Assembly: GCF_018837975.1 (NCBI RefSeq)
Contig: NZ_JAGSOY010000031.1
Location: forward strand, 1 to 57,207
Direction of reading: 5' to 3'
Source of the DNA: Zooshikella harenae
GTDB taxonomy: Bacteria; Pseudomonadota; Gammaproteobacteria; Pseudomonadales; Zooshikellaceae
DNA length: 57,207 nt
The position numbers were made by a program, and so were the translations under genes. This document shows, piece by piece, positions 31,888-42,215 of the stretch (position 1 is the first letter of the stretch; each line of letters starts with the position of its first letter). Below the pieces are notes generated by a model that was not told the DNA's origin, searched no databases, and was given only the letters and a program-made list of their open reading frames with translations.

Positions 31888-32244
31888 ATGGCCCGTATTG
31901 CAGGCGTCAATATTCCAGATAACAAACATGCTGTTATCTCCCTGACCTATATCTTTGGTATAGGCAGACCAAAAGCTCAGAAAATTCTAGCTGATGCTGG
32001 TATTGATCCAGTAAGCAAAGTAAAAGATCTGAGTGAAGACCAAATAGAGATTTTGCGGACAAAAGTCGCTGAGCACACTACAGAAGGTGACTTGCGCCGT
32101 GAAATTAATATGAATATTAAAAGGTTAATGGATCTGGGTTGCTACCGTGGTTTACGCCACCGTCGTAGTCTTCCAGTGCGTGGCCAACGTACTAAGACGA
32201 ACGCCCGTACTCGTAAAGGTCCTCGCAAACCTATTCGTAAGTAA
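31888..32244 (+). CDS. rpsM: 30S ribosomal protein S13
   Basis: Head protein forming intersubunit bridges with L5 and contacting P-site tRNA. 118 aa with [20 protein letters not shown] at the N terminus and a basic C-terminal tail ([11 protein letters not shown]). First gene of the alpha operon. Confidence 0.98.
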   Translation: MARIAGVNIPDNKHAVISLTYIFGIGRPKAQKILADAGIDPVSKVKDLSEDQIEILRTKVAEHTTEGDLRREINMNIKRLMDLGCYRGLRHRRSLPVRGQRTKTNARTRKGPRKPIRK

Positions 32245-32307
32245 GTATCTGCTCTAAGAAAAGTTTCTTAGCTGCAGCAGGTATAGCATAGACAGGACAT
32301 ATCTGAT

Positions 32308-32697
32308 ATGGCAAAGCCAGGTACTCGTTCACGTAAGAAAGTAAAAAAGACGGTGGTTGATGGGGTCGCCCATATCCACGCGTCTTTTAACAATACGATC
32401 GTGACCATTACCGATCGTCAAGGCAACACCTTGGCATGGGCCACTGCTGGAGGTTCAGGCTTCCGCGGTTCTCGTAAAAGCACACCTTTTGCGGCGCAGG
32501 TCGCTGCAGAAAGAGCTGGCCAAGCTGCTGCTGAATACGGTCTAAAGAATCTTGATGTCTGTGTTAAAGGCCCTGGTCCAGGACGTGAATCTGCAGTCCG
32601 TGCACTTAATGCATGTGGCTACAAGGTTACTAACATTGTGGATGTAACACCTATTCCCCACAATGGCTGTCGTCCACCTAAGAAGCGTCGTGTATAA
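32308..32697 (+). CDS. rpsK: 30S ribosomal protein S11
   Basis: Platform protein near the anti-Shine-Dalgarno region. 129 aa with [19 protein letters not shown] and the C-terminal [18 protein letters not shown] segment; the NG pair there is an isoaspartate site in E. coli. 63 bp spacer from rpsM and 18 bp to rpsD. Confidence 0.98.
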   Translation: MAKPGTRSRKKVKKTVVDGVAHIHASFNNTIVTITDRQGNTLAWATAGGSGFRGSRKSTPFAAQVAAERAGQAAAEYGLKNLDVCVKGPGPGRESAVRALNACGYKVTNIVDVTPIPHNGCRPPKKRRV

Positions 32698-32715
32698 GGC
32701 AGGAGACGAGAAAAA

Positions 32716-33336
32716 ATGGCTAGATATTTAGGTCCTAAGTGTAAGCTCTCTCGTCGTGAAGGCACAGACCTTTTCCTGAAAAGCGGCGTGCGGCCTCACG
32801 ACTCGAAGTGTCGTGCAGAAACCGCTCCAGGGCAACACGGACAACGTCGTGGTCGTTTATCCGACTACGGTCTTCAGTTGCGTGAAAAGCAAAAAGTACG
32901 TCGTATGTACGGTTTGCTAGAAAAGCAATTCCGCAACTACTATAAAAATGCTGACCGTTTAAAAGGAGCAACAGGTGTTAACCTGCTGCAGCTTTTGGAA
33001 TGTCGCCTAGATAATATCGTTTATCGTATGGGTTTTGGTTCCACTCGTGCAGAAGCTCGCCAGTTGGTCAGCCATAAGGCTGTCATGGTAAATGGTAAGG
33101 CAGTAAATATTCCGTCTTATCAGGTTAAGCCGGGTGATGTAGTCGCTATCCGTGAAAAAGCCAAGAACCAACTGCGGATTAATGCTGCTCTAGAACTTGC
33201 AAGTCAGCGTGGCTTGGTTGAGTGGGTTGAGGTGGATACCAAGAAGAAAGAAGGGGTATTCAAGGCTCGACCTGAACGGAGTGAGCTCTCTGCAGACATC
33301 AATGAAAACCTCATTGTAGAGCTTTACTCCAAGTAA
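32716..33336 (+). CDS. rpsD: 30S ribosomal protein S4
   Basis: 16S rRNA primary binder and, in E. coli, translational repressor of the alpha operon. 206 aa with the S4 RNA-binding domain (about 96-155, including [20 protein letters not shown]). This is the cysteine-poor form without the N-terminal zinc site. rpoA follows after 36 bp. Confidence 0.98.
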   Translation: MARYLGPKCKLSRREGTDLFLKSGVRPHDSKCRAETAPGQHGQRRGRLSDYGLQLREKQKVRRMYGLLEKQFRNYYKNADRLKGATGVNLLQLLECRLDNIVYRMGFGSTRAEARQLVSHKAVMVNGKAVNIPSYQVKPGDVVAIREKAKNQLRINAALELASQRGLVEWVEVDTKKKEGVFKARPERSELSADINENLIVELYSK

Positions 33337-33372
33337 AGGATAGACAATGGCATCAAGTAGGGTATTACTTCC

Positions 33373-34374
33373 ATGCAGAGTTCGGTAACAGACTTTCTCA
33401 CACCACGTCACATAGACGTTCAGGAAAACAGCGCAACTCGTGCAAAGGTTACTCTGGAGCCACTAGAGCGTGGCTTTGGGCATACTTTGGGAAATGCGTT
33501 ACGTCGTATATTGCTCTCATCGATGCCAGGGTGCGCTATAGTTGAGGCGGAAATAGAGGGCGTTTTACACGAGTATAGTGCCATCGAAGGTGTGCAGGAG
33601 GATGTTATTGAAATCCTGCTTAACCTTAAAGGTGTTGCTATTAAGATGCATGGTCGTGATGAAGCAGTACTGAGTCTTTCAAAGCAAGGTCTGGGTGTTG
33701 TAACTGCCGCAGATATTCAGCTAGATCATGATATCGAAGTGGTTAATCCTGATCATGTGATTGCTCATTTGAGTGATGCAGGTTCATTAAACATGAAGCT
33801 TAAGGTCCGTCGTGGCCGTGGTTATGAACCTGCTGATGCACGTATCAGCGATGATGATGAAAGTCGCTCTATTGGTAGACTTCAGCTTGATGCCACCTAT
33901 AGCCCCGTTTTTCGAGTGTCCTATGTTGTCGAAAGCGCTCGTGTTGAGCAACGTACAGACTTAGATAAGTTGGTACTTGATTTAGAAACTGACGGTACTT
34001 TGGATCCAGAAGAAGCAATTCGTCGGGCTGCAACTATTCTTCAACAACAGCTGGCTGTCTTTGTTGACTTAGAGGGAGACAAAGAGCCTGAGCCAGAAGA
34101 AATTGAAGAAGAAATCGATCCGATTTTATTGCGTCCAGTAGATGATCTTGAGCTAACAGTACGCAGTGCAAACTGCTTGAAAGCTGAAAACATTTACTAC
34201 ATTGGTGACTTGATCCAGCGTACAGAAGTTGAGCTTTTGAAAACCCCTAACTTGGGTAAAAAATCGCTCACAGAAATCAAAGATGTACTAGCTTCTCGAG
34301 GTTTGTCGCTTGGCATGCGTCTCGATAATTGGCCTCCCGCTAGCTTAAAAAATGACGATAAGGTTTCTGCCTAG
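33373..34374 (+). CDS. rpoA: RNA polymerase alpha subunit
   Basis: Assembly platform for RNA polymerase. The N-terminal domain (about 1-235) carries [14 protein letters not shown], the linker is acidic ([12 protein letters not shown]), and the C-terminal domain (about 250-325) has the DNA- and activator-contacting [10 protein letters not shown] and [14 protein letters not shown] segments. 333 aa. A second ATG, 25 bp upstream and out of frame, is not used. Confidence 0.99.
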   Translation: MQSSVTDFLTPRHIDVQENSATRAKVTLEPLERGFGHTLGNALRRILLSSMPGCAIVEAEIEGVLHEYSAIEGVQEDVIEILLNLKGVAIKMHGRDEAVLSLSKQGLGVVTAADIQLDHDIEVVNPDHVIAHLSDAGSLNMKLKVRRGRGYEPADARISDDDESRSIGRLQLDATYSPVFRVSYVVESARVEQRTDLDKLVLDLETDGTLDPEEAIRRAATILQQQLAVFVDLEGDKEPEPEEIEEEIDPILLRPVDDLELTVRSANCLKAENIYYIGDLIQRTEVELLKTPNLGKKSLTEIKDVLASRGLSLGMRLDNWPPASLKNDDKVSA

Positions 34375-34420
34375 CGTCACTGAATAGCCAAGCAAAGCAA
34401 GTTTGGTAAGGAATTGAGTT

Positions 34421-34810
34421 ATGCGTCATCGAAAGAGTGGTAGAAAGCTAAATCGTAATAGCTCTCACCGCAAAGCCATGTTTCAAAACATGACCTGTTC
34501 TTTGGTAGAGCACGAAATTATCAAGACTACATTGCCTAAGGCAAAAGAGCTGCGTCGTGTTGCTGAGCCATTAATTACTTTGGCTAAAAAAGACTCTGTA
34601 GCTAACCGTCGTTTGGCGTTTGATCGTCTACGTAGTAAAGCTACTGTCGGTAAGCTATTTGCCGAATTGGGTCCTCGTTTTGCTGAGCGTCCAGGTGGTT
34701 ACATTCGTATTTTGAAATGCGGTTACCGTCATGGCGACCAAGCACCTATGGCTTATGTTGAATTGGTTGATCGTCCTGAGGTTCAGGTCGAAGCAGCTGA
34801 TGAAGACTAA
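34421..34810 (+). CDS. rplQ: 50S ribosomal protein L17
   Basis: Tunnel-exit protein; 129 aa. The N terminus [20 protein letters not shown] and the [20 protein letters not shown] segment are conserved. It is the last gene of the alpha operon and is followed within about 10 bp by an intrinsic terminator. Confidence 0.98.
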   Translation: MRHRKSGRKLNRNSSHRKAMFQNMTCSLVEHEIIKTTLPKAKELRRVAEPLITLAKKDSVANRRLAFDRLRSKATVGKLFAELGPRFAERPGGYIRILKCGYRHGDQAPMAYVELVDRPEVQVEAADED

Positions 34811-34819
34811 GTACAATTG

Positions 34820-34848
34820 AGCCGGGTTTTTAGCCCGGCTTAGTTTTT
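34820..34848 (+). terminator. alpha operon terminator
   Basis: AGCCGGG pairs with CCCGGCT (7 bp) around a short loop, followed by TAGTTTTT. It ends the main ribosomal gene block and faces the convergent CBS-domain gene. Confidence 0.85.
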
Positions 34849-34879
34849 ATATTTTAATCTTGCTATTACTACTCCTGCA

Positions 34880-35326
34880 TTATTTTTTGTCTTCTTTTTC
34901 TTGTTCAGTAAGAAGTTCAACAGCAATCCTAACGAAATCAACTGATGTAACAAGACCTATAAGCTTGCCTTGCTCAACAACTGGTAAGCAGCCATACTTT
35001 GTTTCCAGAAAGTATTTACCAGCTTCTGATAATGGGAGTTCAGGTTGGACGGTTTCTACATCTTTTGAATAAGCTGACTTAACAGTAACTCCCCTACCAA
35101 AAGTCCACATATCAACTGATCCAAAGAGCTTTGCTTGTTGAAAAGCTTCTTTAAGTAAGTGCTTTTGAGTGATAACACCAAGGAAGTCGCCATTTTCACT
35201 AGAGATAACAGGGATGTGACGAATACTATGCTCTGCCATTAAGCGGTTAGGTACATCCAAAGAGTCTTTTTCGGTACAACTAATCACATCCCTAATCATG
35301 ATGTCCGAGATTGTTTTGTAAGGCAT
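34880..35326 (-). CDS. Two-CBS-domain protein
   Basis: 148 aa made almost entirely of a CBS pair (about 1-60 and 75-135), with the typical IRHIPVIS and GCLPVVEQGKLIGLVT strands; such stand-alone pairs bind adenine nucleotides and modulate partners. AGGAAAGGATA precedes the ATG. It lies between rplQ and uvrA, where Pseudomonas aeruginosa has katA and bfrA. It has no other domain and no partner gene beside it, so function is open. Confidence 0.85.
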   Translation of the reverse strand: MPYKTISDIMIRDVISCTEKDSLDVPNRLMAEHSIRHIPVISSENGDFLGVITQKHLLKEAFQQAKLFGSVDMWTFGRGVTVKSAYSKDVETVQPELPLSEAGKYFLETKYGCLPVVEQGKLIGLVTSVDFVRIAVELLTEQEKEDKK

Positions 35327-35455
35327 TATCCTTTCCTGTAGTTATCTACGAGTGTGTTTTTTAAATTATAGTGATTTATTGATATGTAGATACTGATATG
35401 TGGAAGAGGATATGAGTAGTTTTACTTCTGTTGTGGAACCACTGGATTATAAGTC

Positions 35456-35487
35456 AAAAACCCCAACTTTTTGGCTAAGTTAGGGTT
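35456..35487 (-). terminator. uvrA terminator
   Basis: Read on the minus strand: AACCCTAAC pairs with GTTGGGGTT (one mismatch) around an 11-base loop, followed by further T residues. It lies 36 bp after the uvrA stop. Confidence 0.75.
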
Positions 35488-35522
35488 GTATATGTTTTAA
35501 ATAAAAGGAAAACACGGAGTAT

Positions 35523-38348
35523 TTATTTTGCTAGCTGTGCAGATAAAAAGTGTCCAGTATGTGAGCTTTTAACATTTGCGATTTCTTCTGGAGTGCCTGT
35601 CGCGATAATTTCACCGCCGCCATCTCCTCCTTCTGGACCCAAGTCAATAATCCAGTCTGCGGTTTTTATGACATCCAAGTTGTGTTCAATAATCACTATA
35701 GTATTACCTTGATCGCGTAAGCGGTGTAATACTTCAAGCAAGTGCTTAATGTCGTGGAAATGTAGCCCAGTTGTTGGTTCATCTAGAATGTATAACGTTC
35801 TTCCTGTATCTCTTTTAGACAGTTCTTTGGAAAGCTTAACGCGTTGGGCTTCTCCTCCAGATAAGGTCGTTGCATTTTGGCCTAGGTGTATATACGACAG
35901 ACCTACATCGATGAGTGTTTGAAGTTTTCGTTTGATGGCTGGAATTGCACTGAAAAAATCAAGCGCTTCTTCGACAGTCATTTCCAGTACTTCATGGATA
36001 TTTTTGCCTTTATATTTTATTTCCAGGGTTTCGCGGTTATAGCGTTTGCCTTTGCATACTTCACAAGGAACATAAATATCAGGTAGAAAATGCATTTCAA
36101 CTTTTATGACGCCGTCACCCTGGCAGGCTTCACAGCGTCCTCCTTTAACATTGAAACTGAAACGTCCGACTTTATAGCCTCTGGATCGTGCTTCCTGTGT
36201 ACCTGCAAACAGTTCTCTAATGCCTGTGAAGATACCTGTATAGGTTGCAGGATTTGAGCGTGGAGTCCTACCGATTGGACTTTGATCGATATCGATGCAT
36301 TTATCTAAATGTTTAAGGCCGGTTATACGCTTATAAGGTTCAGGTTTTAGCGTGGTTGCGCCATTAAGCTCAGTTGCGACAATAGGATAAAGTGTATTAT
36401 TAATAAGAGTTGACTTACCTGAGCCTGATACACCTGTTATGCATGTCATAAGGCCAAGGGGAACGGTTAGGTTGACATTTTTTAGGTTGTTTCCCGTAGC
36501 ACCAGAAAGTTTTACTGTGTAATTTAAATCTGCAATCACGCGCTCTTCTGGGATTTCGATGCATTTTTGACCAGAAAGGTACTGGCCCGTTAGGGATTTT
36601 TTATTGCGTATAATTTGTTTAGGTGCACCTTGAGCAACAATTTCACCACCATGGATTCCCGCTCCTGGACCAATGTCAATGACAAAATCAGCATGACGGA
36701 TAGCATCTTCATCATGTTCAACCACAATAACGGTATTTCCCAAGTCGCGAAGGCGTATCAGCGTACTAAGGAGACGCTCATTATCTCGCTGATGTAGACC
36801 AATTGATGGTTCGTCTAAAATGTACATTACACCGACTAAGCCAGCACCAATTTGACTAGCAAGACGGATACGTTGAGCTTCCCCTCCTGATAGAGAGTCT
36901 GCACTACGATCCAGGGTTAAGTAGTTAAGGCCAACATTAACTAAAAATTGTAGGCGTTCACGGATTTCCTTAAGAATCTTGGCTGCAACTTCTCCTTTTT
37001 GACCTGGAATAGCTAGGTGTTCAAAGTAGTTTAACGATTGCTCTACTGGTAGTGCTGTTAGGGCAGGTAAATTATGTTCTTCAATAAAGACATAGCGAGA
37101 ATTGCGCTTTAGTCTAGATCCATGACAGCCTGGGCAGGGCTGAACACTAAGAAACTTGGAAAGCTCATCACGAACGCTTTGCGAATCAGTATCTCGATAG
37201 CGTCGCTCCATGTTGGGAATAATCCCTTCAAAACGATGAGCACGATGAATTTTATCTCCACGGTCATTAACATAGGTGAACTTAATAACCTCGTCACCAC
37301 TGCCATGAAGTATGAGGTTGCGGTGCTTTTTGCTGAGTTTTTGAAAGGGAGTGTCAATGTCAAATTTGTAGTGGTCTGCCAGAGAAGAGAGTAACTGAAA
37401 GTAATACACGGTACGTCGATCCCATCCTCGAATGGCTCCTTCTCCTAAGGTTAAGTCGGAGGAGACAATAATTCTGTCTTCATCAAAATATTGTTTTACC
37501 CCTAAACCATCGCAGGTATCGCATGCACCAGCTGGATTATTGAATGAGAACATGCGAGGTTCAAGTTCGCTGATGCTATGTCCACAGTGGGGGCAAGCAA
37601 AACGTGCGGAGAAAATAATATCCTCGAGTTTTTCATCCATGTCGCAAATAACAGCTATTCCTTCAGTTAGCTGAATGGCTGTTTCAAGTGACTCAGCAAG
37701 GCGAAGTTTTAAATCTGCTCTGACTTTAAAGCGGTCAACGATCACTTCAATGGTATGTTTTTTAGTTTTAGTAAGTTTGGGGGCATCATCAAGATCAGTC
37801 ACAATGCCATTTATTCTGGCGCGGACAAAACCTTGAGACTTCAGGTCATTCAGTACATGCAAATGCTCCCCTTTACGATTTTGTACGATAGGAGCAAGGA
37901 GCATTAATTTTGTACCTTCAGGTAGGGCTAACACTTGGTCTACCATCTGGCTGATGGTTTGCGCTTCTAAGGGTAAATCATGGGTTGGACAGCGTGGCGT
38001 GCCGGCCCGAGCAAAGAGGAGACGTAAATAGTCGTATATTTCTGTAATGGTGCCCACGGTTGAGCGAGGGTTATGGGATGTAGATTTTTGCTCAATAGAA
38101 ATAGCGGGAGATAGGCCTTCAATATGGTCTACATCTGGCTTTTCCATCATGGATAAAAACTGACGGGCATAGGTAGATAAAGATTCAACGTAACGACGCT
38201 GTCCCTCAGCATAAAGGGTGTCAAATGCAAGAGAAGACTTCCCTGAACCTGATAATCCAGTAATGACAATCAACTTGTCACGAGGGATATCAATATTGAT
38301 GTTTTTTAAATTATGAGTCCGTGCACCGCGTACGCTAATTATATCCAC
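35523..38348 (-). CDS. uvrA: Excinuclease ABC subunit UvrA
   Basis: Damage-recognition ATPase of nucleotide excision repair. Two ABC modules: the first Walker A GLSGSGKS at about 31-38, a second GVSGSGKS near 640, and two LSGGEAQR signatures; zinc modules include CPHCGHSIS...CDTC and CEACQGDG...[10 protein letters not shown] place the start at GTG 38348, because a GGGG ribosome-binding site lies 9 bp upstream and it gives 941 aa (E. coli 940). The in-frame ATG at 38357 sits right against the GGGG and is less likely; a still longer frame is unsupported. A LexA box lies 158 bp upstream, near a TATAAT -10 facing uvrA, so SOS control is expected. Confidence 0.97.
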   Translation of the reverse strand: MDIISVRGARTHNLKNINIDIPRDKLIVITGLSGSGKSSLAFDTLYAEGQRRYVESLSTYARQFLSMMEKPDVDHIEGLSPAISIEQKSTSHNPRSTVGTITEIYDYLRLLFARAGTPRCPTHDLPLEAQTISQMVDQVLALPEGTKLMLLAPIVQNRKGEHLHVLNDLKSQGFVRARINGIVTDLDDAPKLTKTKKHTIEVIVDRFKVRADLKLRLAESLETAIQLTEGIAVICDMDEKLEDIIFSARFACPHCGHSISELEPRMFSFNNPAGACDTCDGLGVKQYFDEDRIIVSSDLTLGEGAIRGWDRRTVYYFQLLSSLADHYKFDIDTPFQKLSKKHRNLILHGSGDEVIKFTYVNDRGDKIHRAHRFEGIIPNMERRYRDTDSQSVRDELSKFLSVQPCPGCHGSRLKRNSRYVFIEEHNLPALTALPVEQSLNYFEHLAIPGQKGEVAAKILKEIRERLQFLVNVGLNYLTLDRSADSLSGGEAQRIRLASQIGAGLVGVMYILDEPSIGLHQRDNERLLSTLIRLRDLGNTVIVVEHDEDAIRHADFVIDIGPGAGIHGGEIVAQGAPKQIIRNKKSLTGQYLSGQKCIEIPEERVIADLNYTVKLSGATGNNLKNVNLTVPLGLMTCITGVSGSGKSTLINNTLYPIVATELNGATTLKPEPYKRITGLKHLDKCIDIDQSPIGRTPRSNPATYTGIFTGIRELFAGTQEARSRGYKVGRFSFNVKGGRCEACQGDGVIKVEMHFLPDIYVPCEVCKGKRYNRETLEIKYKGKNIHEVLEMTVEEALDFFSAIPAIKRKLQTLIDVGLSYIHLGQNATTLSGGEAQRVKLSKELSKRDTGRTLYILDEPTTGLHFHDIKHLLEVLHRLRDQGNTIVIIEHNLDVIKTADWIIDLGPEGGDGGGEIIATGTPEEIANVKSSHTGHFLSAQLAK

Positions 38349-38490
38349 TATAAACATCCCCAGTTTTATGGCTGAAGTGATGACTAAGTTGCTCAGACTA
38401 GAATTATCGAGCAATGTCATTTGTTACATGCTTATGGCAGCGAACAGTTGTACAATGCGCGCTGAGTAAACTGGTATAACAAAATGAATG

Positions 38491-38496
38491 ATTATA
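38491..38496 (-). promoter_or_regulatory. uvrA: -10 element facing uvrA
   Basis: Reads TATAAT on the minus strand, 143 bp before the uvrA start. No good -35 hexamer is seen at 16-18 bp; that space is occupied by the LexA box (38506-38521), which fits a repressed SOS promoter. Confidence 0.5.
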
Positions 38497-38505
38497 CTGG
38501 ATTAC

Positions 38506-38521
38506 CTGTTAATATATACAG
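38506..38521. promoter_or_regulatory. LexA (SOS) box between uvrA and MFS-ssb
   Basis: CTGT-TAATATAT-ACAG, matching the gammaproteobacterial LexA consensus CTGT-N8-ACAG with an AT-rich core. It lies 30 bp before the MFS start and overlaps the -35 zone of the uvrA-facing -10, so it could control both directions. Confidence 0.85.
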
Positions 38522-38550
38522 TTTTTCTCGTAAGGTTAAAGAGGGGATGG

Positions 38551-39918
38551 ATGAGTTCATCTGTCATGAATAAAACTGAGCGAAAGGTCACTTTTTCCCT
38601 AGCAGGTGTTTTTGCCATGCGCATGCTGGGCCTGTTTATGATTTTGCCAGTTTTAACAGTATATGGTGACCAGCTCATTGGTTCGACACCAGCATTGCTG
38701 GGGCTGGCAATGGGCGCTTATGGTGTCACCCAGGCAATATTGCAAATTCCTTTTGGATTTTTGTCTGACCGTGTAGGACGTAAGCCCATTATATATATAG
38801 GGTTATTATTGTTGATGCTGGGTAGTATTGTGGCAGCAAGCTCTGAATCCGTATATGGTGTAATCTTTGGTCGAGCATTACAAGGTGCTGGAGCTGTTGC
38901 TAGTGCTATTATGGCATTGGTGTCTGATCTCACCAGAGAAGAGCAGCGTACGAAAGCAATGGCTATGATTGGCATGAGTATCGGCATGTCATTTTGTATT
39001 GCTATGGTGGCTGGCCCTTTGATCACTCATTGGTGGGGATTGACAGGGTTATTTGGCACAAATGGCCTATTGGCACTGCTCGCTATGATACTCGTTTGGC
39101 GGGTACCAACACCTGTTCGACAGAGGCTACATCGGGATACATATCCTGTAATCAGTGAAATCCGCCAAGTGTTGGCTAATACGGATTTGCTAAGATTAGA
39201 TTTAGGCATCTTTGTGTTGCATTTTGTTTTAATGGCTGTATTTGTTGCATTACCTTTGGCATTAGAACGACTTGCGGGTTTACCTAGGGAGCAGCATTGG
39301 TGGGTTTATCTCATTACTTTGCTAAGTTCTTTTTTTGCTATGCTGCCTTTTATCATTTTGGCTGAGAAAAAAAGAAAATTAAAACCTGTATTTTTAGGCG
39401 CCTTGTGTTTGCTAATTTTCAGTTTAGTGAGCATGTTATGGAGTGGTGAACATTTTATTGGATTACTGTTTAGTATTTTCTTATTTTTCATGGCATTTAA
39501 TTGGTTGGAAGCATCACTACCTTCAATGGTTAGTAAGTTGGCACCTGCTGGGAGTAAAGGTACTGCAATAGGCATCTATTCTACCTGCCAGTTTTTAGGT
39601 GCTGCACTTGGTGGAATTGCCGGTGGTTTAGTCTATCAGCACTATGGCTTTATTGGTGTTATCAGTATGGCTGCAATGGGTGCTGTCATTTGGTGGGTCA
39701 TTAGCTGGAGTATGTCGACACCACCCTATGTTACAACATTAATGGTTAACTTGAAGCCTGTGAATGATCAATCTGTAGCTGATGTATCTGCAGCACTGTC
39801 TGCTATTCATGGTGTGCAAGAAGTTGTGGTGATTGTTGAAGAGCAATCCGCTTATCTTAAAGTCGATCGTACCCGGCTGGATATGCAGGCCCTACAAGCA
39901 TTTGAACTTAAGGCTTAA
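38551..39918 (+). CDS. MFS transporter with C-terminal YAM-like domain (YajR type)
   Basis: 455 aa inner-membrane transporter of the major facilitator superfamily with about 12 hydrophobic helices. The signature loop FGFLSDRVGRKPII lies between helices 2 and 3. After the last helix a soluble tail of about 65 residues (VADVSAALSAIHGVQEVVV and the following strand) resembles the ferredoxin-like YAM domain of E. coli YajR. The start at 38551 follows GAGGGG at a good distance; the frame open further upstream overlaps the LexA box and is rejected. It precedes ssb by 16 bp. Substrate is unknown. Pseudomonas also places an MFS gene between uvrA and ssb. Confidence 0.88.
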   Translation: MSSSVMNKTERKVTFSLAGVFAMRMLGLFMILPVLTVYGDQLIGSTPALLGLAMGAYGVTQAILQIPFGFLSDRVGRKPIIYIGLLLLMLGSIVAASSESVYGVIFGRALQGAGAVASAIMALVSDLTREEQRTKAMAMIGMSIGMSFCIAMVAGPLITHWWGLTGLFGTNGLLALLAMILVWRVPTPVRQRLHRDTYPVISEIRQVLANTDLLRLDLGIFVLHFVLMAVFVALPLALERLAGLPREQHWWVYLITLLSSFFAMLPFIILAEKKRKLKPVFLGALCLLIFSLVSMLWSGEHFIGLLFSIFLFFMAFNWLEASLPSMVSKLAPAGSKGTAIGIYSTCQFLGAALGGIAGGLVYQHYGFIGVISMAAMGAVIWWVISWSMSTPPYVTTLMVNLKPVNDQSVADVSAALSAIHGVQEVVVIVEEQSAYLKVDRTRLDMQALQAFELKA

Positions 39919-39934
39919 TCGTTAGGAGAAACTC

Positions 39935-40522
39935 ATGCGTGGAGTAAATAAAGTCATCCTGATCGGTAACCTGGGTGCTGATCCGGAAGTGCGTTATATG
40001 CCCAATGGTAATGCGGTTACTAATTTAAGTATTGCTACTAGTGAGCAGTGGAAAGATAAGCAAACAGGTCAGCCTCAAGAGCGGACTGAATGGCATAGAG
40101 TTGTCATGTTTGGTAAGTTGGCTGAAGTGGCAGGTCAATATTTAAGAAAAGGTTCTAAGGTTTATTTGGAAGGAAAGTTGCAGACACGTAAGTGGCAAGC
40201 TCAGGATGGAAGCGACCGCTATACAACAGAAATTGTTGTAGATATTAGTGGGCAAATGCAAATGTTGGATAGCCGTCAAGATAGCCCTGGTGCACCTAAT
40301 CAAGGCTTTAATCGGCAGCAAAATATGGCGCCACAACAAAATATGCCGCCTAGTCAGCAACCACAACAAAACTTTAACAATCAGCCACCCGTGGGCCAGC
40401 AGTATGCTCAACCTCAACCAGTGGGAGGGCACCAAGCGCCAAATAATCAAACTCAACCTTCACAAAACACAGCGCCTGCTATGGATAATTTTGATGACTT
40501 TGATGATGACATTCCGTTTTAA
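39935..40522 (+). CDS. ssb: Single-stranded DNA-binding protein
   Basis: Coats single-stranded DNA during replication, repair and recombination. Residues 1-110 form the OB fold ([20 protein letters not shown] onward). A long Gln/Pro/Asn-rich linker follows (about 115-180) and the protein ends with the acidic tip DFDDDIPF used to recruit partners. 195 aa. It is 16 bp behind the MFS gene, after a TTAGGAGAA ribosome-binding site, and probably shares its transcript and LexA control. Confidence 0.97.
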   Translation: MRGVNKVILIGNLGADPEVRYMPNGNAVTNLSIATSEQWKDKQTGQPQERTEWHRVVMFGKLAEVAGQYLRKGSKVYLEGKLQTRKWQAQDGSDRYTTEIVVDISGQMQMLDSRQDSPGAPNQGFNRQQNMAPQQNMPPSQQPQQNFNNQPPVGQQYAQPQPVGGHQAPNNQTQPSQNTAPAMDNFDDFDDDIPF

Positions 40523-41742
40523 GCTTTTAGTATCAAATACTGACTAGCTGCGTTTAAATGCTCTTGATTGCACAATTAAATTACAAGAGATTGTTTTTAC
40601 ATATGTGATGTAATTGTGCATACTTTGTAAGCATATTTAGTGATAGGCTGGCATAGCTAGCCTGTTTCTACGATTATTACCCACCCTAGTGCTTTTTCTC
40701 TATATACTTTCTTTCTTAATATTCTTTTCTCAGATGTCCTTGATAAGCTTAACTTTTCTTGCGAACTATAATGGAGATTAAGTTGTTCGTATTTGGTTGG
40801 CTTAGAGTAGGTAAATTGCCCCCTAGTTTCAGACTTCAAACCTTGTTTAGATTTAAAGCAAGTATACAGATTGTATTCGCCTAACTATATGGATAAATTA
40901 AATTATACAACACTTGACATATATTTGATCAGGTACCGTTAGTCTTGATTTGCTTAATCTTTATTCACATTTTGTAAAATACCCACAGCGGAGGCGTTAA
41001 TCTAGTCTGTTAAGACTAGCGATAGCAGCAATAGTTGTTTTAAATGCGCTAGCTGGGCAATCAAGAAATCAAGATAATTTATTGAACTATAGTTTAAGTT
41101 TGTGGTGTTTGATATTTGCTCATTGTTTGCTTTATTAGTAGGTTACGCTGTGTTTGAGCGTAACACAGAAAACTTAAGGAGAGTTTAAAAGCATGCTTAC
41201 AAATAAAAAAACAGTAAAACTTTCACCAATGGTATAGTTGGAATACAAGCAAAGTAAGGTGGAAACAATTCCTATGTTGATGTTTTTTAGTTATAAATTA
41301 ATTGTTTTTCGCTAACATTCAAAATATACAAAAAATAACATAAATATACACGTCTTGTGCAGTATATGTAGTTAATTGTAACTGCTATTAAGTTGTAGTT
41401 GTTACATCGCTTCACTACTTACTAATAAAGTTAGCCTTAATTGACTTTTGCATAGCGAAAAGCCATATGTGGTAATTTCTAGTGTTTAAACCATCATATA
41501 CCAGAGCAGAAGATGATTTTATAAAAAATAAGGACTACTTGGTTTTCGTTATATAGTTTGGCTGTGTCGTAAAGGAATTTTATGATACTTGAGACTTGTA
41601 TTGCAAATGCAATCCTTTGAAGCTGGTACATTGAAGATAATCTCTGCTTGACACAAATTTATTTCTAGGGATTTTTTTCCATATTAACTGATTATCAGCT
41701 AACACATTAGCTTAGTTCCTGAAAAACAATCAGGAGAAAACA
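40523..41742. other. 1.2 kb gene-poor spacer with small hairpins
   Basis: AT-rich spacer between ssb and the Mor-like gene without a credible gene of usual size. It holds several dyads: TGCACAATTA/TAATTGTGCA arms (40569-40578 and 40611-40620), an 8 bp stem with ATA loop (40645-40663), CTAGTCT-GTTA-AGACTAG (41002-41019) and GTTACGCT/AGCGTAAC (41142-41164). A 14-codon frame with a good ribosome-binding site is listed separately. It may contain a small RNA or decayed genes; neither is proven. Confidence 0.5.
41193..41237 (+). CDS. Possible 14-residue leader peptide or gene remnant
   Basis: ATG at 41193 is preceded by AAGGAGAG eight bases upstream and encodes MLTNKKTVKLSPMV before a TAG. Beyond the TAG the same frame stays open for about 26 more codons up to a TAA near 41317, which could mean a nonsense-decayed small gene. 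An 8 bp hairpin (41142-41164) lies just upstream. The length is too short to judge coding bias. Confidence 0.2.
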   Translation: MLTNKKTVKLSPMV

Positions 41743-42129
41743 ATGCAAGGGATTGACTTTAGTTTAATCAAGGTAGATAAACTTCCATTAACCTTACAAG
41801 AATTGGTTGATTGTATTGGAATAAAGCAAACATTCATTCTGACCTTAAAATATGGAGGAAGACCATTATATATCGCAAAAAATCCTGATCGCTCTGTTTT
41901 GCAGTCATTTTTAGATGAGTATGCCGTAAATGCATTATCTGAGCGGTTTTCAGGAACAACTTTAGAAATTCCAAAAAAAGACCATTTTTTTCGCCAGTTA
42001 CGAAATCAAGCGATTGTATCTGATACTGAAAAAGGAGCATCACGACGAGAGCTAGCAGTAAAATATGGACTTTGTCTCCGACATATTGGAAATATTCGCA
42101 AGTCATGTGATGAAATTAGAAAGCATTAA
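41743..42129 (+). CDS. Mor-family transcriptional regulator (orphan)
   Basis: 128 aa with the layout of the phage Mu Mor/C activator family: an N-terminal dimerisation part with two GG-type turns before short beta segments (YGGRPLYIAKNP at about 37-48 and FSGTTLEIPK at 69-78), then a C-terminal helix-turn-helix (about 97-120, GASRRELAVKYGLCLRHIGN). CAGGAGAAAACA places a good ribosome-binding site before the ATG. No other phage gene is nearby, so it looks domesticated or left behind. Mor proteins activate middle promoters by binding a spaced dyad near -40; its target here is unknown. Confidence 0.7.
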   Translation: MQGIDFSLIKVDKLPLTLQELVDCIGIKQTFILTLKYGGRPLYIAKNPDRSVLQSFLDEYAVNALSERFSGTTLEIPKKDHFFRQLRNQAIVSDTEKGASRRELAVKYGLCLRHIGNIRKSCDEIRKH

Positions 42130-42215
42130 GTGATTATCGTGGCAAGGTAAAGTCTCGATGTTGTAGCGAAAAAAATGTATAAAGGCTTAGAACACACTAG
42201 ATTTAATGAGAAGTA

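Noticed and set aside
38488..38550. Upstream ATG for the MFS gene at 38488
   Set aside because: It would place the LexA box inside the coding region and lacks a ribosome-binding site; 38551 has GAGGGG at good spacing and the usual N terminus.
40657..40839. 60-codon minus-strand frame after ssb
   Set aside because: Low-complexity basic peptide with no start signal; overlaps a hairpin region.
41581..41622. 12-codon frame MILETCIANAIL with an AAAGGA before it
   Set aside because: Very short, with poor spacing and no conservation evidence; probably chance.
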